From Candidatus Firestoneibacteriota bacterium (GTDB lineage Bacteria > Oederibacteriota > JAAXVQ01 > JAUVAV01): 7,493 nucleotides of DNA. The translations under genes were made by a program, and so were the position numbers. Location: positions 1 through 7,493 of the forward strand of contig DAOVYW010000116.1 in assembly GCA_030635415.1 (NCBI GenBank), written 5' to 3'. Positions 1 through 6,539 of the stretch are shown here, piece after piece. The first letter of the stretch is position 1. The number at the start of each line of letters is the position of its first letter. Below the pieces are notes generated by a model that saw only the letters and a list, made by a program, of their open reading frames with translations, was not told the origin of the DNA and ran no database searches.

Positions 1-100
1 AACTGAAAAAGCTTAGACCACGCTAGCTGTCAGTGGAATCTGGCTTTTTACAATTAGCCATATGCTTTCTTGCACCGGAAACGGTTATGTTATTTAGCAA
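1..100. repeat. Direct repeat, copy 1 (upstream of bamA)
   Basis: The first 45 bases match 156-200 with only two mismatches (positions 38 and 40), an offset of 155 bases. With small gaps the similarity continues through a shared CTTGCAC near 69-75 and a TTATGT..TATTTAGC block ending near 98. All three forward frames meet a stop within the first 25 bases, so this is not the end of an upstream gene. The window opens at the first repeated base, so the repeat may extend upstream out of view. Its function is unknown; a duplicated regulatory region or part of a larger intergenic repeat unit are both possible. Confidence 0.8.
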
Positions 101-126
101 AAGTTGATTGATGCTTCTGGCCGTAG

Positions 127-156
127 TGTAGGGTCGTTTAATTAAACGCCCTTACA
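127..156. repeat. Degenerate 30-bp palindromic repeat (GTAGGG-type)
   Basis: This 30-base stretch differs at two positions (134 and 152) from the perfect palindrome at 3296-3325. It keeps the central TTTAATTAAA and the terminal TGTAGGG and TTACA arms. The two changes produce one T/C mismatch and one G/T pair in the stem, so the hairpin is weaker. Short GTAGGGGCG-ended palindromes are a familiar class of dispersed intergenic repeat (REP-like) in many bacteria; that assignment is from general knowledge. It lies between the two direct-repeat copies and shares its last base with the start of copy 2. Confidence 0.8.
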
Positions 157-247
157 ACTGAAAAAGCTTAGACCACGCTAGCTGTCAGTGGAGTTTGGCT
201 CGATACAACAGGCTAATATGTCTTACTTGCACTTATGTACTATTTAG
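156..247. repeat. Direct repeat, copy 2 (adjacent to bamA promoter region)
   Basis: This is the second copy of the repeat that opens the window. The first 37 bases (156-192) are identical to 1-37, then similarity declines with small gaps to about 247. It begins at the last base of the palindrome at 127-156. It contains a CCAC..GTGG inverted pair around a central GCTAGC, too short to call an operator. Copy 2 runs straight into the bamA candidate promoter, so the duplication may have doubled a promoter-proximal segment. Confidence 0.8.
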
Positions 248-254
248 CCATAAT
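227..254 (+). promoter_or_regulatory. Candidate sigma70-type promoter for bamA
   Basis: TTGCAC (227-232) could serve as a -35 box, followed after 16 bases by CATAAT (249-254), which matches the -10 consensus at five of six positions. A start near 261 would leave a short leader of roughly 20 bases before the TTG start of bamA. The -35 match is modest (TTG only). The matching place in repeat copy 1 keeps TTGCAC but lacks the -10-like hexamer. This is prediction only. Confidence 0.35.
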
Positions 255-266
255 GAGCTAATATTT

Positions 267-285
267 AAGGGAGATAAAGTCATTG
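267..285 (+). promoter_or_regulatory. Ribosome binding site fixing the TTG start of bamA
   Basis: AAGGGAG (267-273) lies nine bases before TTG at 283. The only upstream in-frame ATG (253) is followed two codons later by TAA (259-261), and no ATG or GTG lies in frame between that stop and 283. The encoded signal peptide begins directly at this codon, so TTG is the only plausible start. Confidence 0.8.
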
Positions 286-2604
286 AATTATAAATTCATA
301 AAAACAATTTTTCTGGGAACGGCAATTTTCTTCTGCTTGATAATTTCGGCCGGGGCCCAAGAGCTTGATTCGAAAATTATCTCGGAAATAAAAGTAGAAG
401 GCAACCGCTCCGTGGCCGGCAGTGATATAATTTCCTGGATGAAGATTAAAACCGGGGACCGGCTACAGGATGTGCGCATGGTTTTGAACCGGGACTTTAA
501 GGAGTTGTGGAAGACCGGGAAATTTGAAGACCTCAATTTTTACCTGGTACCGGTATCCGACAGCTCGCTTTGTTTGCTAATTAAAGTGGAAGAAAAGCCA
601 TTGCTCGGTAAAATAGGGTTTAAGGGAAACAAGGCATTAAAGGAAAAAGAACTGCTGGAAAAATCGGGTTTAAAGGCGGGCGTTCCTTATGACGAATTTG
701 AAACCGATTCCGCCGCCCGAAAGATAGTGGAATACTACCGGGAAAAGGAGTATTACCAGGCTGAAGTAGCGCCGGTTCCGGAGCGGCAAGGCCGGCAGGT
801 AAGCCTGGTTTTTGAAATCCAGGAAGGCATGAAGGTAAAGGTCGCCAACATTAAGGTTTCCGGGAACCAGGCTTTTTCCGAAGGGAAAGTCAAGGGCTTT
901 ATGGAAACCAAGACGGCCGGTTGGTTTATCGGGGGGACTTACAAAGAAGAAACTTTTTTAAATGACCTGAAGAAAATCCTACTGGGTTATGCCAAGGAGG
1001 GATATCTTAAAGCCGTAATTTTCGGATACGGCCTGCAGGATATTGATTTGCACCGCCAGCAGATCACGGAACAGGCTTTAACCGTGAACCGGGAAACCAA
1101 GGAAATGACCATTCATCTGCGGCTTGAAGAGGGGGCTCAGTATTGCCTGGGTAAACTTACTTACAAGGGTAATATAATATTTTCCGAAGAAGAGCTTTTG
1201 AGCCGCATGAGGGTCAAATCCGGAGCGATCATGGACCGCCTGGCTTTTGAAAAGGATATGCATATGATCCGTATGACATATTCGGAAAAGGGATATATTT
1301 TTTCGGATATATCCCCGGAAATGGAATATCAGGATGACGCCGGAATAGTTGATATCACGGTAAGGATAAGGGAGAGTACTATTGCCAGAGTGGAGAAAAT
1401 CAGTATTCGGGGCAATACTACGACCAAAGACAAAGTTATCCGCCGGGAATTGAATATTCAACCCGGCGAAGCTTTTGACTCCCGGAAAATTCAGCGCTCC
1501 CGGGAAAAGATGATGAACCTGGGTTTTTTTCAGGACGTGAAGGTTACGACTGAGCCGGGAAGTACGCCCGCCGAGCAAATTCTGATTTTCGAGGTGGAAG
1601 AACGGCATACCGGAACCATCAGCCTGGGAGCCGGTTATTCCTCGGTTGATAACTTGATGGGTTATTTACAATTAACCGAGGCTAATCTTTTCGGGAATGG
1701 GCAATCCGTAAGTCTGCAATGGGAGCTGGGAAGCAAACGTCAGAGTTGGCAGATGTCTTTTACCGAACCCTGGCTTTTTGATTCCCCCGTTTCATTCGGT
1801 GTGGATGTCTGGAACAGCAATAAAAAGAAGGGTTATGGCGGCCAAGACTATAACCTGTTATCCCAGGGAGGAGATATCCGCTTGGGGCGGCGTTTCAACG
1901 AGTGGTGGAGCGGCTATTTGAAATACAAATTGGAAAGCAATGAATATACGGATGTGAGTACGACGGATATACCAATAGGACGGATGGATACCAGTTCAAT
2001 AACTCCCACCCTTTCTTATGACACGCGTGACAACATTTTTAACGCTACCCGGGGGACCTACCAGCGCTTGAGTGTGGAGTTTGCCGGCGCCTTTCTGGGC
2101 GGAGATTATAATTATATGAAATATATGCTGGACAGCAGCTATTTCCTGCCACTTATTTGGAACTTTGTACTGGCCTTTCATGGCGAGTTAGGGTATGCTA
2201 ATGCGTTCCGGTTTGGCGTAACCGGGCTTACGGATGTTCCTCCGGATGAAAGATTTCGGGTAGGGGGGACGGATACGGTCAGAGGTTACGATGAAGGGGT
2301 TTTTGGCCGAAAATATACCGGCGGCGGCGGCCTGGTTGAATTAGTAACCAATATTGAACTGCACTATCCCATTATAGGTCCGCTCAAGGGAGTGGCTTTC
2401 TTTGATGCCGGCAATACCTGGGAGGATGTCGCTGAATTTGCAAATCATCCATCTCTGTATAAGGGAGTGGGTATGGGAATACGCCTGACCATACCCGGCA
2501 CGGTTATGTTGATCCGTTTTGATTTCGGATATCCCCTGGATCCTGATCCGCCCCTTCGGGATGAGAAACTGGTATTTCATTTCAATATCGGGAATATTTT
2601 TTAA
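283..2604 (+). CDS. bamA: Outer membrane protein assembly factor BamA (Omp85 family)
   Basis: BamA is the essential barrel protein that folds and inserts beta-barrel proteins into the outer membrane. The 773-residue product is close to the family's usual size of about 800. Residues 1-25 form a signal peptide (basic N-terminus, hydrophobic core, cleavage likely after AGA before QE). Five POTRA domains follow, at about 31-103, 104-183, 184-284, 286-364 and 367-440, each with the recurring hydrophobic-x-G-N core (VEGN, FKGN, VSGN, YKGN, IRGN). The barrel spans about 443-773. It contains the loop-6 motif VRGY (666-669) that plugs the lumen, and ends in a beta-signal with a C-terminal Phe. Five POTRAs plus the chaperone gene next door favour BamA over TamA or two-partner transporters. 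Translation starts at TTG behind AAGGGAG. No truncation or frameshift is visible. Confidence 0.96.
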   Translation: MNYKFIKTIFLGTAIFFCLIISAGAQELDSKIISEIKVEGNRSVAGSDIISWMKIKTGDRLQDVRMVLNRDFKELWKTGKFEDLNFYLVPVSDSSLCLLIKVEEKPLLGKIGFKGNKALKEKELLEKSGLKAGVPYDEFETDSAARKIVEYYREKEYYQAEVAPVPERQGRQVSLVFEIQEGMKVKVANIKVSGNQAFSEGKVKGFMETKTAGWFIGGTYKEETFLNDLKKILLGYAKEGYLKAVIFGYGLQDIDLHRQQITEQALTVNRETKEMTIHLRLEEGAQYCLGKLTYKGNIIFSEEELLSRMRVKSGAIMDRLAFEKDMHMIRMTYSEKGYIFSDISPEMEYQDDAGIVDITVRIRESTIARVEKISIRGNTTTKDKVIRRELNIQPGEAFDSRKIQRSREKMMNLGFFQDVKVTTEPGSTPAEQILIFEVEERHTGTISLGAGYSSVDNLMGYLQLTEANLFGNGQSVSLQWELGSKRQSWQMSFTEPWLFDSPVSFGVDVWNSNKKKGYGGQDYNLLSQGGDIRLGRRFNEWWSGYLKYKLESNEYTDVSTTDIPIGRMDTSSITPTLSYDTRDNIFNATRGTYQRLSVEFAGAFLGGDYNYMKYMLDSSYFLPLIWNFVLAFHGELGYANAFRFGVTGLTDVPPDERFRVGGTDTVRGYDEGVFGRKYTGGGGLVELVTNIELHYPIIGPLKGVAFFDAGNTWEDVAEFANHPSLYKGVGMGIRLTIPGTVMLIRFDFGYPLDPDPPLRDEKLVFHFNIGNIF

Positions 2605-2609
2605 GTTGC

Positions 2610-2633
2610 GGGCGGCCACGGGGGCCGCTCCTA
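2610..2633. repeat. GC-rich hairpin repeat between bamA and skp
   Basis: GCGGCC (2612-2617) pairs perfectly with GGCCGC (2622-2627) across an ACGG loop, extended by a G/T pair and a G-C pair. It begins five bases after the bamA stop. The right flank CTCCTAC resembles the CCCCTAC end of the palindromes at 127-156 and 3296-3325, so it may be a diverged relative of the same class. No U-run follows, so it is not a typical intrinsic terminator; it could protect the bamA mRNA 3' end or lower read-through into skp. Confidence 0.6.
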
Positions 2634-2700
2634 CGGAATACATTACGAAACATTTTTGGGATAACACGAACTAACTAAATTTAAACAGGAGGAAATTTAA

Positions 2701-3213
2701 ATGAAAAGATTGGTAATGATGTTTGTCGGGGTAGCATTTTTAAGCGGGACGATTATGGTTTCTTCAGCCGCGGCTACCAAAATTGCAGTGGTTGACACGG
2801 CCAAGGTGGTCAAGGAGTATGAAAAAACCAAGGAAGCTCAGACGCGGCTGGAAAAGGAAATGGAAGAGAAGAAAAACGAATTAAAAAAAACCAATGATGA
2901 ACTCACGAAAATGCAGAAAAATCTGGAACGTCAAAAAGGAATCGTGTCTGAAAAAAAATTCAAGAAATTAGAGAAGAAATTTCTGGATAAACAGGATGAT
3001 TTACGCGAGGAGTACCGCCAAACCCAGAGTATGCTTATGAAAAAACAGAAGTCTTTGATGGAAGATGTTTTGGAAGATATCCGCGCGAGTGTGGCCAAAG
3101 TCGCCAAGTCGGAAAAAATTGATCTGGTTCTGGAAAAAGAAATTGCCTTGTATTGCAACGGCAAGGACATTACTTTCAAAGTTCTGGACCGCCTGAACAG
3201 CAAGAAGAAGTAA
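2701..3213 (+). CDS. skp: OmpH/Skp family periplasmic chaperone
   Basis: Skp-type chaperones are trimers that hold unfolded outer-membrane proteins in the periplasm and pass them to the Bam complex. The 170-residue product is the usual family length (about 160-180). Residues 1-25 are a signal peptide (MKR start, hydrophobic core, cleavage likely after SSAAA). The mature protein opens with the family's first strand, IAVVD. A long, strongly charged Lys/Glu-rich coiled-coil arm runs from about 40 to 125. The C-terminus (about 138-166) returns to the body with IDLVLEKEIALYCNGKDIT, where many homologues read as a strand, turn and DIT/DLT helix start. The start is secure: a perfect AGGAGG (2687-2692) lies eight bases before ATG. 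Its place between bamA and lpxD is the classic conserved order. One Cys (152) is present. Confidence 0.93.
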   Translation: MKRLVMMFVGVAFLSGTIMVSSAAATKIAVVDTAKVVKEYEKTKEAQTRLEKEMEEKKNELKKTNDELTKMQKNLERQKGIVSEKKFKKLEKKFLDKQDDLREEYRQTQSMLMKKQKSLMEDVLEDIRASVAKVAKSEKIDLVLEKEIALYCNGKDITFKVLDRLNSKKK

Positions 3214-3295
3214 GGAAAAAAATATGGCCTGAATTTCCGCCTGGATTATTTGTCGAACTTTGTACGGAAAAGTTTTTTGCGAGGAAATAAAAGAA

Positions 3296-3325
3296 TGTAG
3301 GGGCGTTTAATTAAACGCCCCTACA
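3296..3325. repeat. Perfect 30-bp palindromic repeat between skp and lpxD
   Basis: Bases 3296-3310 (TGTAGGGGCGTTTAA) are the exact reverse complement of 3311-3325, giving a gap-free palindrome centred on TTAATTAA. As RNA it would fold into a very stable hairpin of about 13 pairs with an AT-rich tip. The copy at 127-156 differs at two positions. The termini GTAGGGGCG and CGCCCCTAC are typical of dispersed REP-like elements in many bacteria. No U-tract follows, so it is better called a repeat than a terminator, though it could still separate skp and lpxD expression. Confidence 0.9.
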
Positions 3326-3355
3326 CCGCGGAGTATAAATTAAGAATACGTTTGG

Positions 3356-3383
3356 TTTTCAAACCTGCCGCGCAAATTATAAA
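3356..3383 (+). promoter_or_regulatory. Candidate promoter for the lpxD-lpxI operon
   Basis: TTTTCA (3356-3361) and TATAAA (3378-3383), 16 bases apart, match the sigma70 consensus at four and five of six positions. They lie in the AT-rich stretch between the palindrome and lpxD, where an internal promoter would be expected after a 192-base gap. AT-rich DNA yields such matches by chance, so support is weak. Confidence 0.3.
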
Positions 3384-3408
3384 TTAAACAATCTAAGGTT
3401 GCACGTTG

Positions 3409-4437
3409 ATGAGTATCCAAAAAACCCTGAAAGAACTGGCAGACTTAACCGGAGCCGAACTTCTGGGTCCGCCGGATATAATAATTTCCGGCGTCAATGC
3501 ATTGAGCTCGGCTGGTCCGGATGCTATCAGTTTTCTGGCAGATAAAAAATTACGCCCTCAGTTGGCAGCCACTCAAGCGGGAGCAGTAGTTATCTTCCCG
3601 GATATTTCATATGACCGGCCGCGGTTGGTGAGCAGGCGGCCTTATCAGGATTTTATTAAAATCGTTGATGTTTTTGCGCCGGTCACACCCTGGCCCGAAC
3701 CGGGTATACATAACCAGGCTGTAGTAGACCCCGGAGCAAAACTGGGAAAGAACGTAACGGTTGGTCCTTTTTGTGTAGTGGGAGCCGGGGTTGAATTGGG
3801 TGAAGGGACTAAATTAGCCGCCCAGGTCTTTGTGGGCGAGAATACGGTTATTGGCCGGGATTGCCAAATATTTCCCGGCGTAGTCTTGAGAGAGAGGATT
3901 AGTTTGGGCGACCGGGTTATTATTCATCCCGGGGCAGTAGTTGGCGCGGATGGTTTTGGATTTTTACCGGAGGGTGATCATTATACTAAAATACCCCAGA
4001 TCGGAACAGTGGTCATTGAAGATGATGTTGAAATCGGCGCCAATGTAACCATTGATCGCGCTGCCCTGGGAGAAACCCGTATTGGCCGGGGCAGCAAGCT
4101 GGATAACCTTATCATGATCGCGCATAACGTCGTAATCGGACCGGATACCATGATGGCCGGGCAATCTGGAATCAGCGGAAGCACGCAGTTGGGCCGTCAT
4201 GTAATGGTCGGCGGGCAGGCCGGGATTGGTGGCCACCTTGAAATCGGGGATGGCGCGATACTGGGAGGACAGTCCGGAGTGATGGGCAATATTAAGGCCG
4301 GAGAGTTTGTCTCGGGATATCCCGCCCAGCCACATCCCAAGGCCATGCGGCAATTGGGTGAAATTTCCCGGCTGCCGGAATTGAGGAAAAAAGTCAAGGA
4401 GTTGGAAGCCCGGTTGCAGCGGCTGGAGAGTGAATGA
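3409..4437 (+). CDS. lpxD: UDP-3-O-acylglucosamine N-acyltransferase LpxD
   Basis: LpxD transfers a hydroxyacyl chain from ACP to the 2-amino group of UDP-3-O-acylglucosamine, the third step of lipid A synthesis. The 342-residue product matches the E. coli length (341). It has the N-terminal uridine-binding domain (about 1-100, with the SGVNALSSAGPDAISFL core), a left-handed beta-helix of hexapeptide repeats (about 100-300), and a charged C-terminal helix (about 315-342). The catalytic His is in IAHNVVIG at residue 239, as in E. coli, and the second conserved His is in GIGGHLEIG at 276. ATG at 3409 is preferred. A TTG directly before it (3406) is equally open and would add one residue; the weak AAGG at 3395-3398 lies seven bases from TTG and ten from ATG. 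The stop overlaps the lpxC start as ATGA, suggesting coupled translation. Confidence 0.95.
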   Translation: MSIQKTLKELADLTGAELLGPPDIIISGVNALSSAGPDAISFLADKKLRPQLAATQAGAVVIFPDISYDRPRLVSRRPYQDFIKIVDVFAPVTPWPEPGIHNQAVVDPGAKLGKNVTVGPFCVVGAGVELGEGTKLAAQVFVGENTVIGRDCQIFPGVVLRERISLGDRVIIHPGAVVGADGFGFLPEGDHYTKIPQIGTVVIEDDVEIGANVTIDRAALGETRIGRGSKLDNLIMIAHNVVIGPDTMMAGQSGISGSTQLGRHVMVGGQAGIGGHLEIGDGAILGGQSGVMGNIKAGEFVSGYPAQPHPKAMRQLGEISRLPELRKKVKELEARLQRLESE

Positions 4438-5744
4438 ACGCTTCGCCAAGACCGCAGAGAACCTTGGCCGGTCCGGTTTCCTTGACCGGCACTGGTCTGC
4501 ATACCGGAACTGCTACCACCATAACCTTTAAACCGGCTCCGGCTGATACGGGTTATCTGTTGGTCCGAACCGACCAGCCGCATAAACCCGGTATCCACCC
4601 GCGGCCCGGGATGGTTTCCCAGACCAATCGCGGAACTACGCTCCAGGAGAACGGGGTTGAAGTTCATACCGTGGAACATATATTGGCGGCCCTGGCCGGC
4701 CTGAATATAGATAATTGCGTTATTGAGTTGGAAGCCAATGAGCCGCCGATTATGGATGGATCGGCCAAGGCTTTTGTAGATGCGCTGCAAAGAGCCGGGG
4801 TGGAAGAAATTCCCGGCAGTTCCAGCAGGGTTTATCGTCTCTCAGAACCTTTAATGCTTGAAGAAAAAGGCAAGTATATTGTGGGTTGGCCTTACCCGGG
4901 ATTGCGGATAAGTTACATTTTGCATTATGAGAATTCCTGGCTGCAATCACGTCGCGTTGATCTGGAGATAAACCCGGAGGTTTTTCAAAATCTGCTGGCG
5001 CCTTCCAGGACTTTTTGTTTCGAACATGAAATCGCATGGTTGAAATCCCAGGGATTGGGCCGCGGCGGAAATTTGGAAAATACCATTGTGGTCTCGGAGC
5101 ACGGCATAAAAAACGGACCACTGCGTTTTGAGCATGAATTGGTATATCATAAAATCCTGGATTTCATCGGAGATCTGGCCTTGCTGGGATGCCCGGTGCA
5201 AGGTCATTTTGTGGCTTGGCGGTCCGGCCACGAATTGAACGTTCGCATGGTGGAACAACTGCGGCGGAAAAAAAACCGGGAAGAAAAAATCCGAGGAGGG
5301 ATGAATCGCGTGATTATTCATGCCAAAGAGATTGAAGAACTCTTGCCCCATCGTTACCCAATGCTGCTGATAGACCGGGTGATAGATCTGGAAGCGGGGA
5401 AAAGAGTGGTGGGAATTAAGAACGTCACTATGAACGAACCTTTTTTTCAGGGGCACTTTCCCGGGCACCCCATTATGCCGGGGGTGTTGATTGTCGAAGC
5501 CATGGCGCAGTGCGGAGGTGTGCTGTTAATGAAAAGTGTGCCGGATGCGAAAAACAAGGTGGTTTATTTTGTGGGTATTGATAATGTCAGATTTCGCAAA
5601 CCGGTTATACCCGGCGATCAATTGCGTTTTGAATTGGAAGTGGAGAAATGCCGGACTAAAATAGCTAAAATGCACGGCCGCGCATTTGTGGGCGAGGATT
5701 TAGTGTGCGAGGCGGATATGATCTCCTCGTTGGTGGATAAGTAG
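4434..5744 (+). CDS. lpxC-fabZ: LpxC-FabZ: deacetylase joined to hydroxyacyl-ACP dehydratase
   Basis: This single 436-residue frame carries two complete enzymes. Residues 1-275 are LpxC, the zinc deacetylase that commits UDP-3-O-acyl-GlcNAc to lipid A. Zinc ligands H82, H239 and D243, catalytic E81 and H266, and T193/F194 all match E. coli LpxC. Residues 290-436 are FabZ, with LLPHRYPMLLIDRV and the catalytic H341 (in GHFPGHP) and E355 (in VEAMAQ), 14 residues apart as expected. FabZ dehydrates 3-hydroxyacyl-ACP, drawing on the pool LpxA uses. The domains are joined by a short charged stretch (277-289). Genuine LpxC-FabZ fusions exist, notably in Bacteroidetes. Here the junction also has an A8 run and an internal ribosome binding site, so two separate proteins are possible. 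ATG 4434 overlaps the lpxD stop, with GGAG at 4425-4428. Confidence 0.93.
   Translation: MNASPRPQRTLAGPVSLTGTGLHTGTATTITFKPAPADTGYLLVRTDQPHKPGIHPRPGMVSQTNRGTTLQENGVEVHTVEHILAALAGLNIDNCVIELEANEPPIMDGSAKAFVDALQRAGVEEIPGSSSRVYRLSEPLMLEEKGKYIVGWPYPGLRISYILHYENSWLQSRRVDLEINPEVFQNLLAPSRTFCFEHEIAWLKSQGLGRGGNLENTIVVSEHGIKNGPLRFEHELVYHKILDFIGDLALLGCPVQGHFVAWRSGHELNVRMVEQLRRKKNREEKIRGGMNRVIIHAKEIEELLPHRYPMLLIDRVIDLEAGKRVVGIKNVTMNEPFFQGHFPGHPIMPGVLIVEAMAQCGGVLLMKSVPDAKNKVVYFVGIDNVRFRKPVIPGDQLRFELEVEKCRTKIAKMHGRAFVGEDLVCEADMISSLVDK
5268..5276 (+). other. Slippage-prone A8 run (A AAA AAC) at the LpxC/FabZ junction
   Basis: Eight A residues (5268-5275) followed by C are read as AAA AAA AAC in the LpxC frame, which contains the heptamer A AAA AAC, a recognised -1 slippery form. 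Removing one A gives LpxC eight new residues and a TGA at 5302-5304, inside the FabZ ATGA, for a 288-residue LpxC. Adding one A (or -1 slipping) stops at TGA 5333-5335. The site sits exactly between the two enzyme domains. Whether it slips in the cell, or is a mutation or read error, is not visible here. Confidence 0.55.
5293..5312 (+). promoter_or_regulatory. Internal ribosome binding site and starts for separate FabZ
   Basis: A perfect AGGAGG (5294-5299) lies inside the LpxC-FabZ frame. It is ten bases before an in-frame GTG (5310) and one base before an in-frame ATG (5301). Starting at ATG gives a 147-residue FabZ and at GTG a 144-residue one, both normal for stand-alone FabZ. The GTG spacing is workable; the ATG spacing is too short for this Shine-Dalgarno, though ATG could be served by coupling. 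This suggests FabZ was, or still is, made as an independent protein. Confidence 0.55.
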
Positions 5745-5752
5745 TAAAATAT

Positions 5753-5768
5753 GGGAGGCAAAACAGTG
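5753..5768 (+). promoter_or_regulatory. Ribosome binding site selecting GTG as the lpxA start
   Basis: GGGAGG (5753-5758) is followed by seven bases and then GTG (5766). An in-frame ATG at 5751 overlaps this Shine-Dalgarno and has none of its own. Starting at GTG places the VHPTA motif at residue 4, in line with LpxA proteins, which begin shortly before it. Confidence 0.8.
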
Positions 5769-6539
5769 TCAGTAGACGTTCATCCTACGGCTATCCTGCA
5801 TGCCGGTGCCCAATTAGGCCAAGCAGTTAAAATCGGCCCGGGCGCGATTATTGGTGAAAATGTCGAGATTGGGGACCGGACAGTAGTAGGTCCCTATGCC
5901 GTAATTGAGGGCTGGACATCCATCGGCGCGGACTGCCGGATTTTCACCGGGGCTATTCTCGGCAGCGAATGTCAGGATTTGAAATTCCAGGGAGAACGTT
6001 CTTACCTGAAAATCGGCGATAGAAATGTTATCCGGGAATACGCCAGTATGAATCGCGCTACCGGGGAAGAACAGACAACCCTGATAGGTGATGATAATCT
6101 ATTCATGACTTACTGCCACGTAGCTCATAATTGCCGTGTTGGAAATCATAACATTCTGGCAAATGCCATTGCCATGGCCGGGCATGTCACCATTATGGAT
6201 CATACGACGATTGGTGGATTAAATGCGCTCCATCAATATATTCGCATAGGGTCTTACGCCATGATCGGCGGACATTCCCGGGTGCCCAAAGACGTGCCGC
6301 CCTATATAACATGCGCGGGCTCGCCTTTAAGAATAGCGGGGATTAATAAGATAGGTATGGAACGAAACGGCTTCTCCCGGGAACAGGTGAAGATTGTCGA
6401 GCGAGGCTATCGTATCCTCTACCGCTCGAAATTAAATACATCTCAGGCCTTGAAAAGGCTGGAAGAAGAAACGCAATATGCGGAAATCGCCCAGTTCGTT
6501 GATTTCATCAGACAATCCCAGCGCGGAATTGCCAAGTAG
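5766..6539 (+). CDS. lpxA: UDP-N-acetylglucosamine O-acyltransferase LpxA
   Basis: LpxA performs the first step of lipid A synthesis, moving a 3-hydroxyacyl chain from ACP to the 3-OH of UDP-GlcNAc in the cytoplasm. From the GTG start the product is 257 residues (E. coli 262). Hexapeptide repeats forming a left-handed beta-helix run from about 5 to 185, followed by an alpha-helical C-terminal domain (about 190-257). The catalytic His lies in CHVAHNCRVG (residue 121, equal to E. coli H125). Other conserved His residues are at 118, 140 and 156. QDLKFQGE and DVPPY are family hallmarks. Gly 169 aligns with E. coli G173 of the acyl-chain ruler, which suggests a long chain. A longer form from ATG 5751 would add five residues coded by the Shine-Dalgarno region. 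It follows lpxC-fabZ after 21 bases. Confidence 0.95.
   Translation: MSVDVHPTAILHAGAQLGQAVKIGPGAIIGENVEIGDRTVVGPYAVIEGWTSIGADCRIFTGAILGSECQDLKFQGERSYLKIGDRNVIREYASMNRATGEEQTTLIGDDNLFMTYCHVAHNCRVGNHNILANAIAMAGHVTIMDHTTIGGLNALHQYIRIGSYAMIGGHSRVPKDVPPYITCAGSPLRIAGINKIGMERNGFSREQVKIVERGYRILYRSKLNTSQALKRLEEETQYAEIAQFVDFIRQSQRGIAK

Noticed and set aside
18..36. CCAC..GTGG inverted pair in the direct repeat as an operator
   Set aside because: Only four pairs surround an 11-base interior, with no recognised regulator motif.
1078..1608. 176-codon open frame on the minus strand inside bamA
   Set aside because: It overlaps the conserved POTRA-coding region, has no recognisable domain, and is best explained as a shadow of bamA.
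3256..3278. AACTTT/AAAGTT hairpin followed by T residues after skp, as an intrinsic terminator
   Set aside because: The six-pair stem is nearly all A-T and its loop is seven bases; too weak to call a terminator.
4197..4790. 197-codon open frame on the minus strand across lpxD and lpxC
   Set aside because: It lies antisense to two conserved enzymes, with low-complexity translation and no ribosome binding site seen; a chance open frame.
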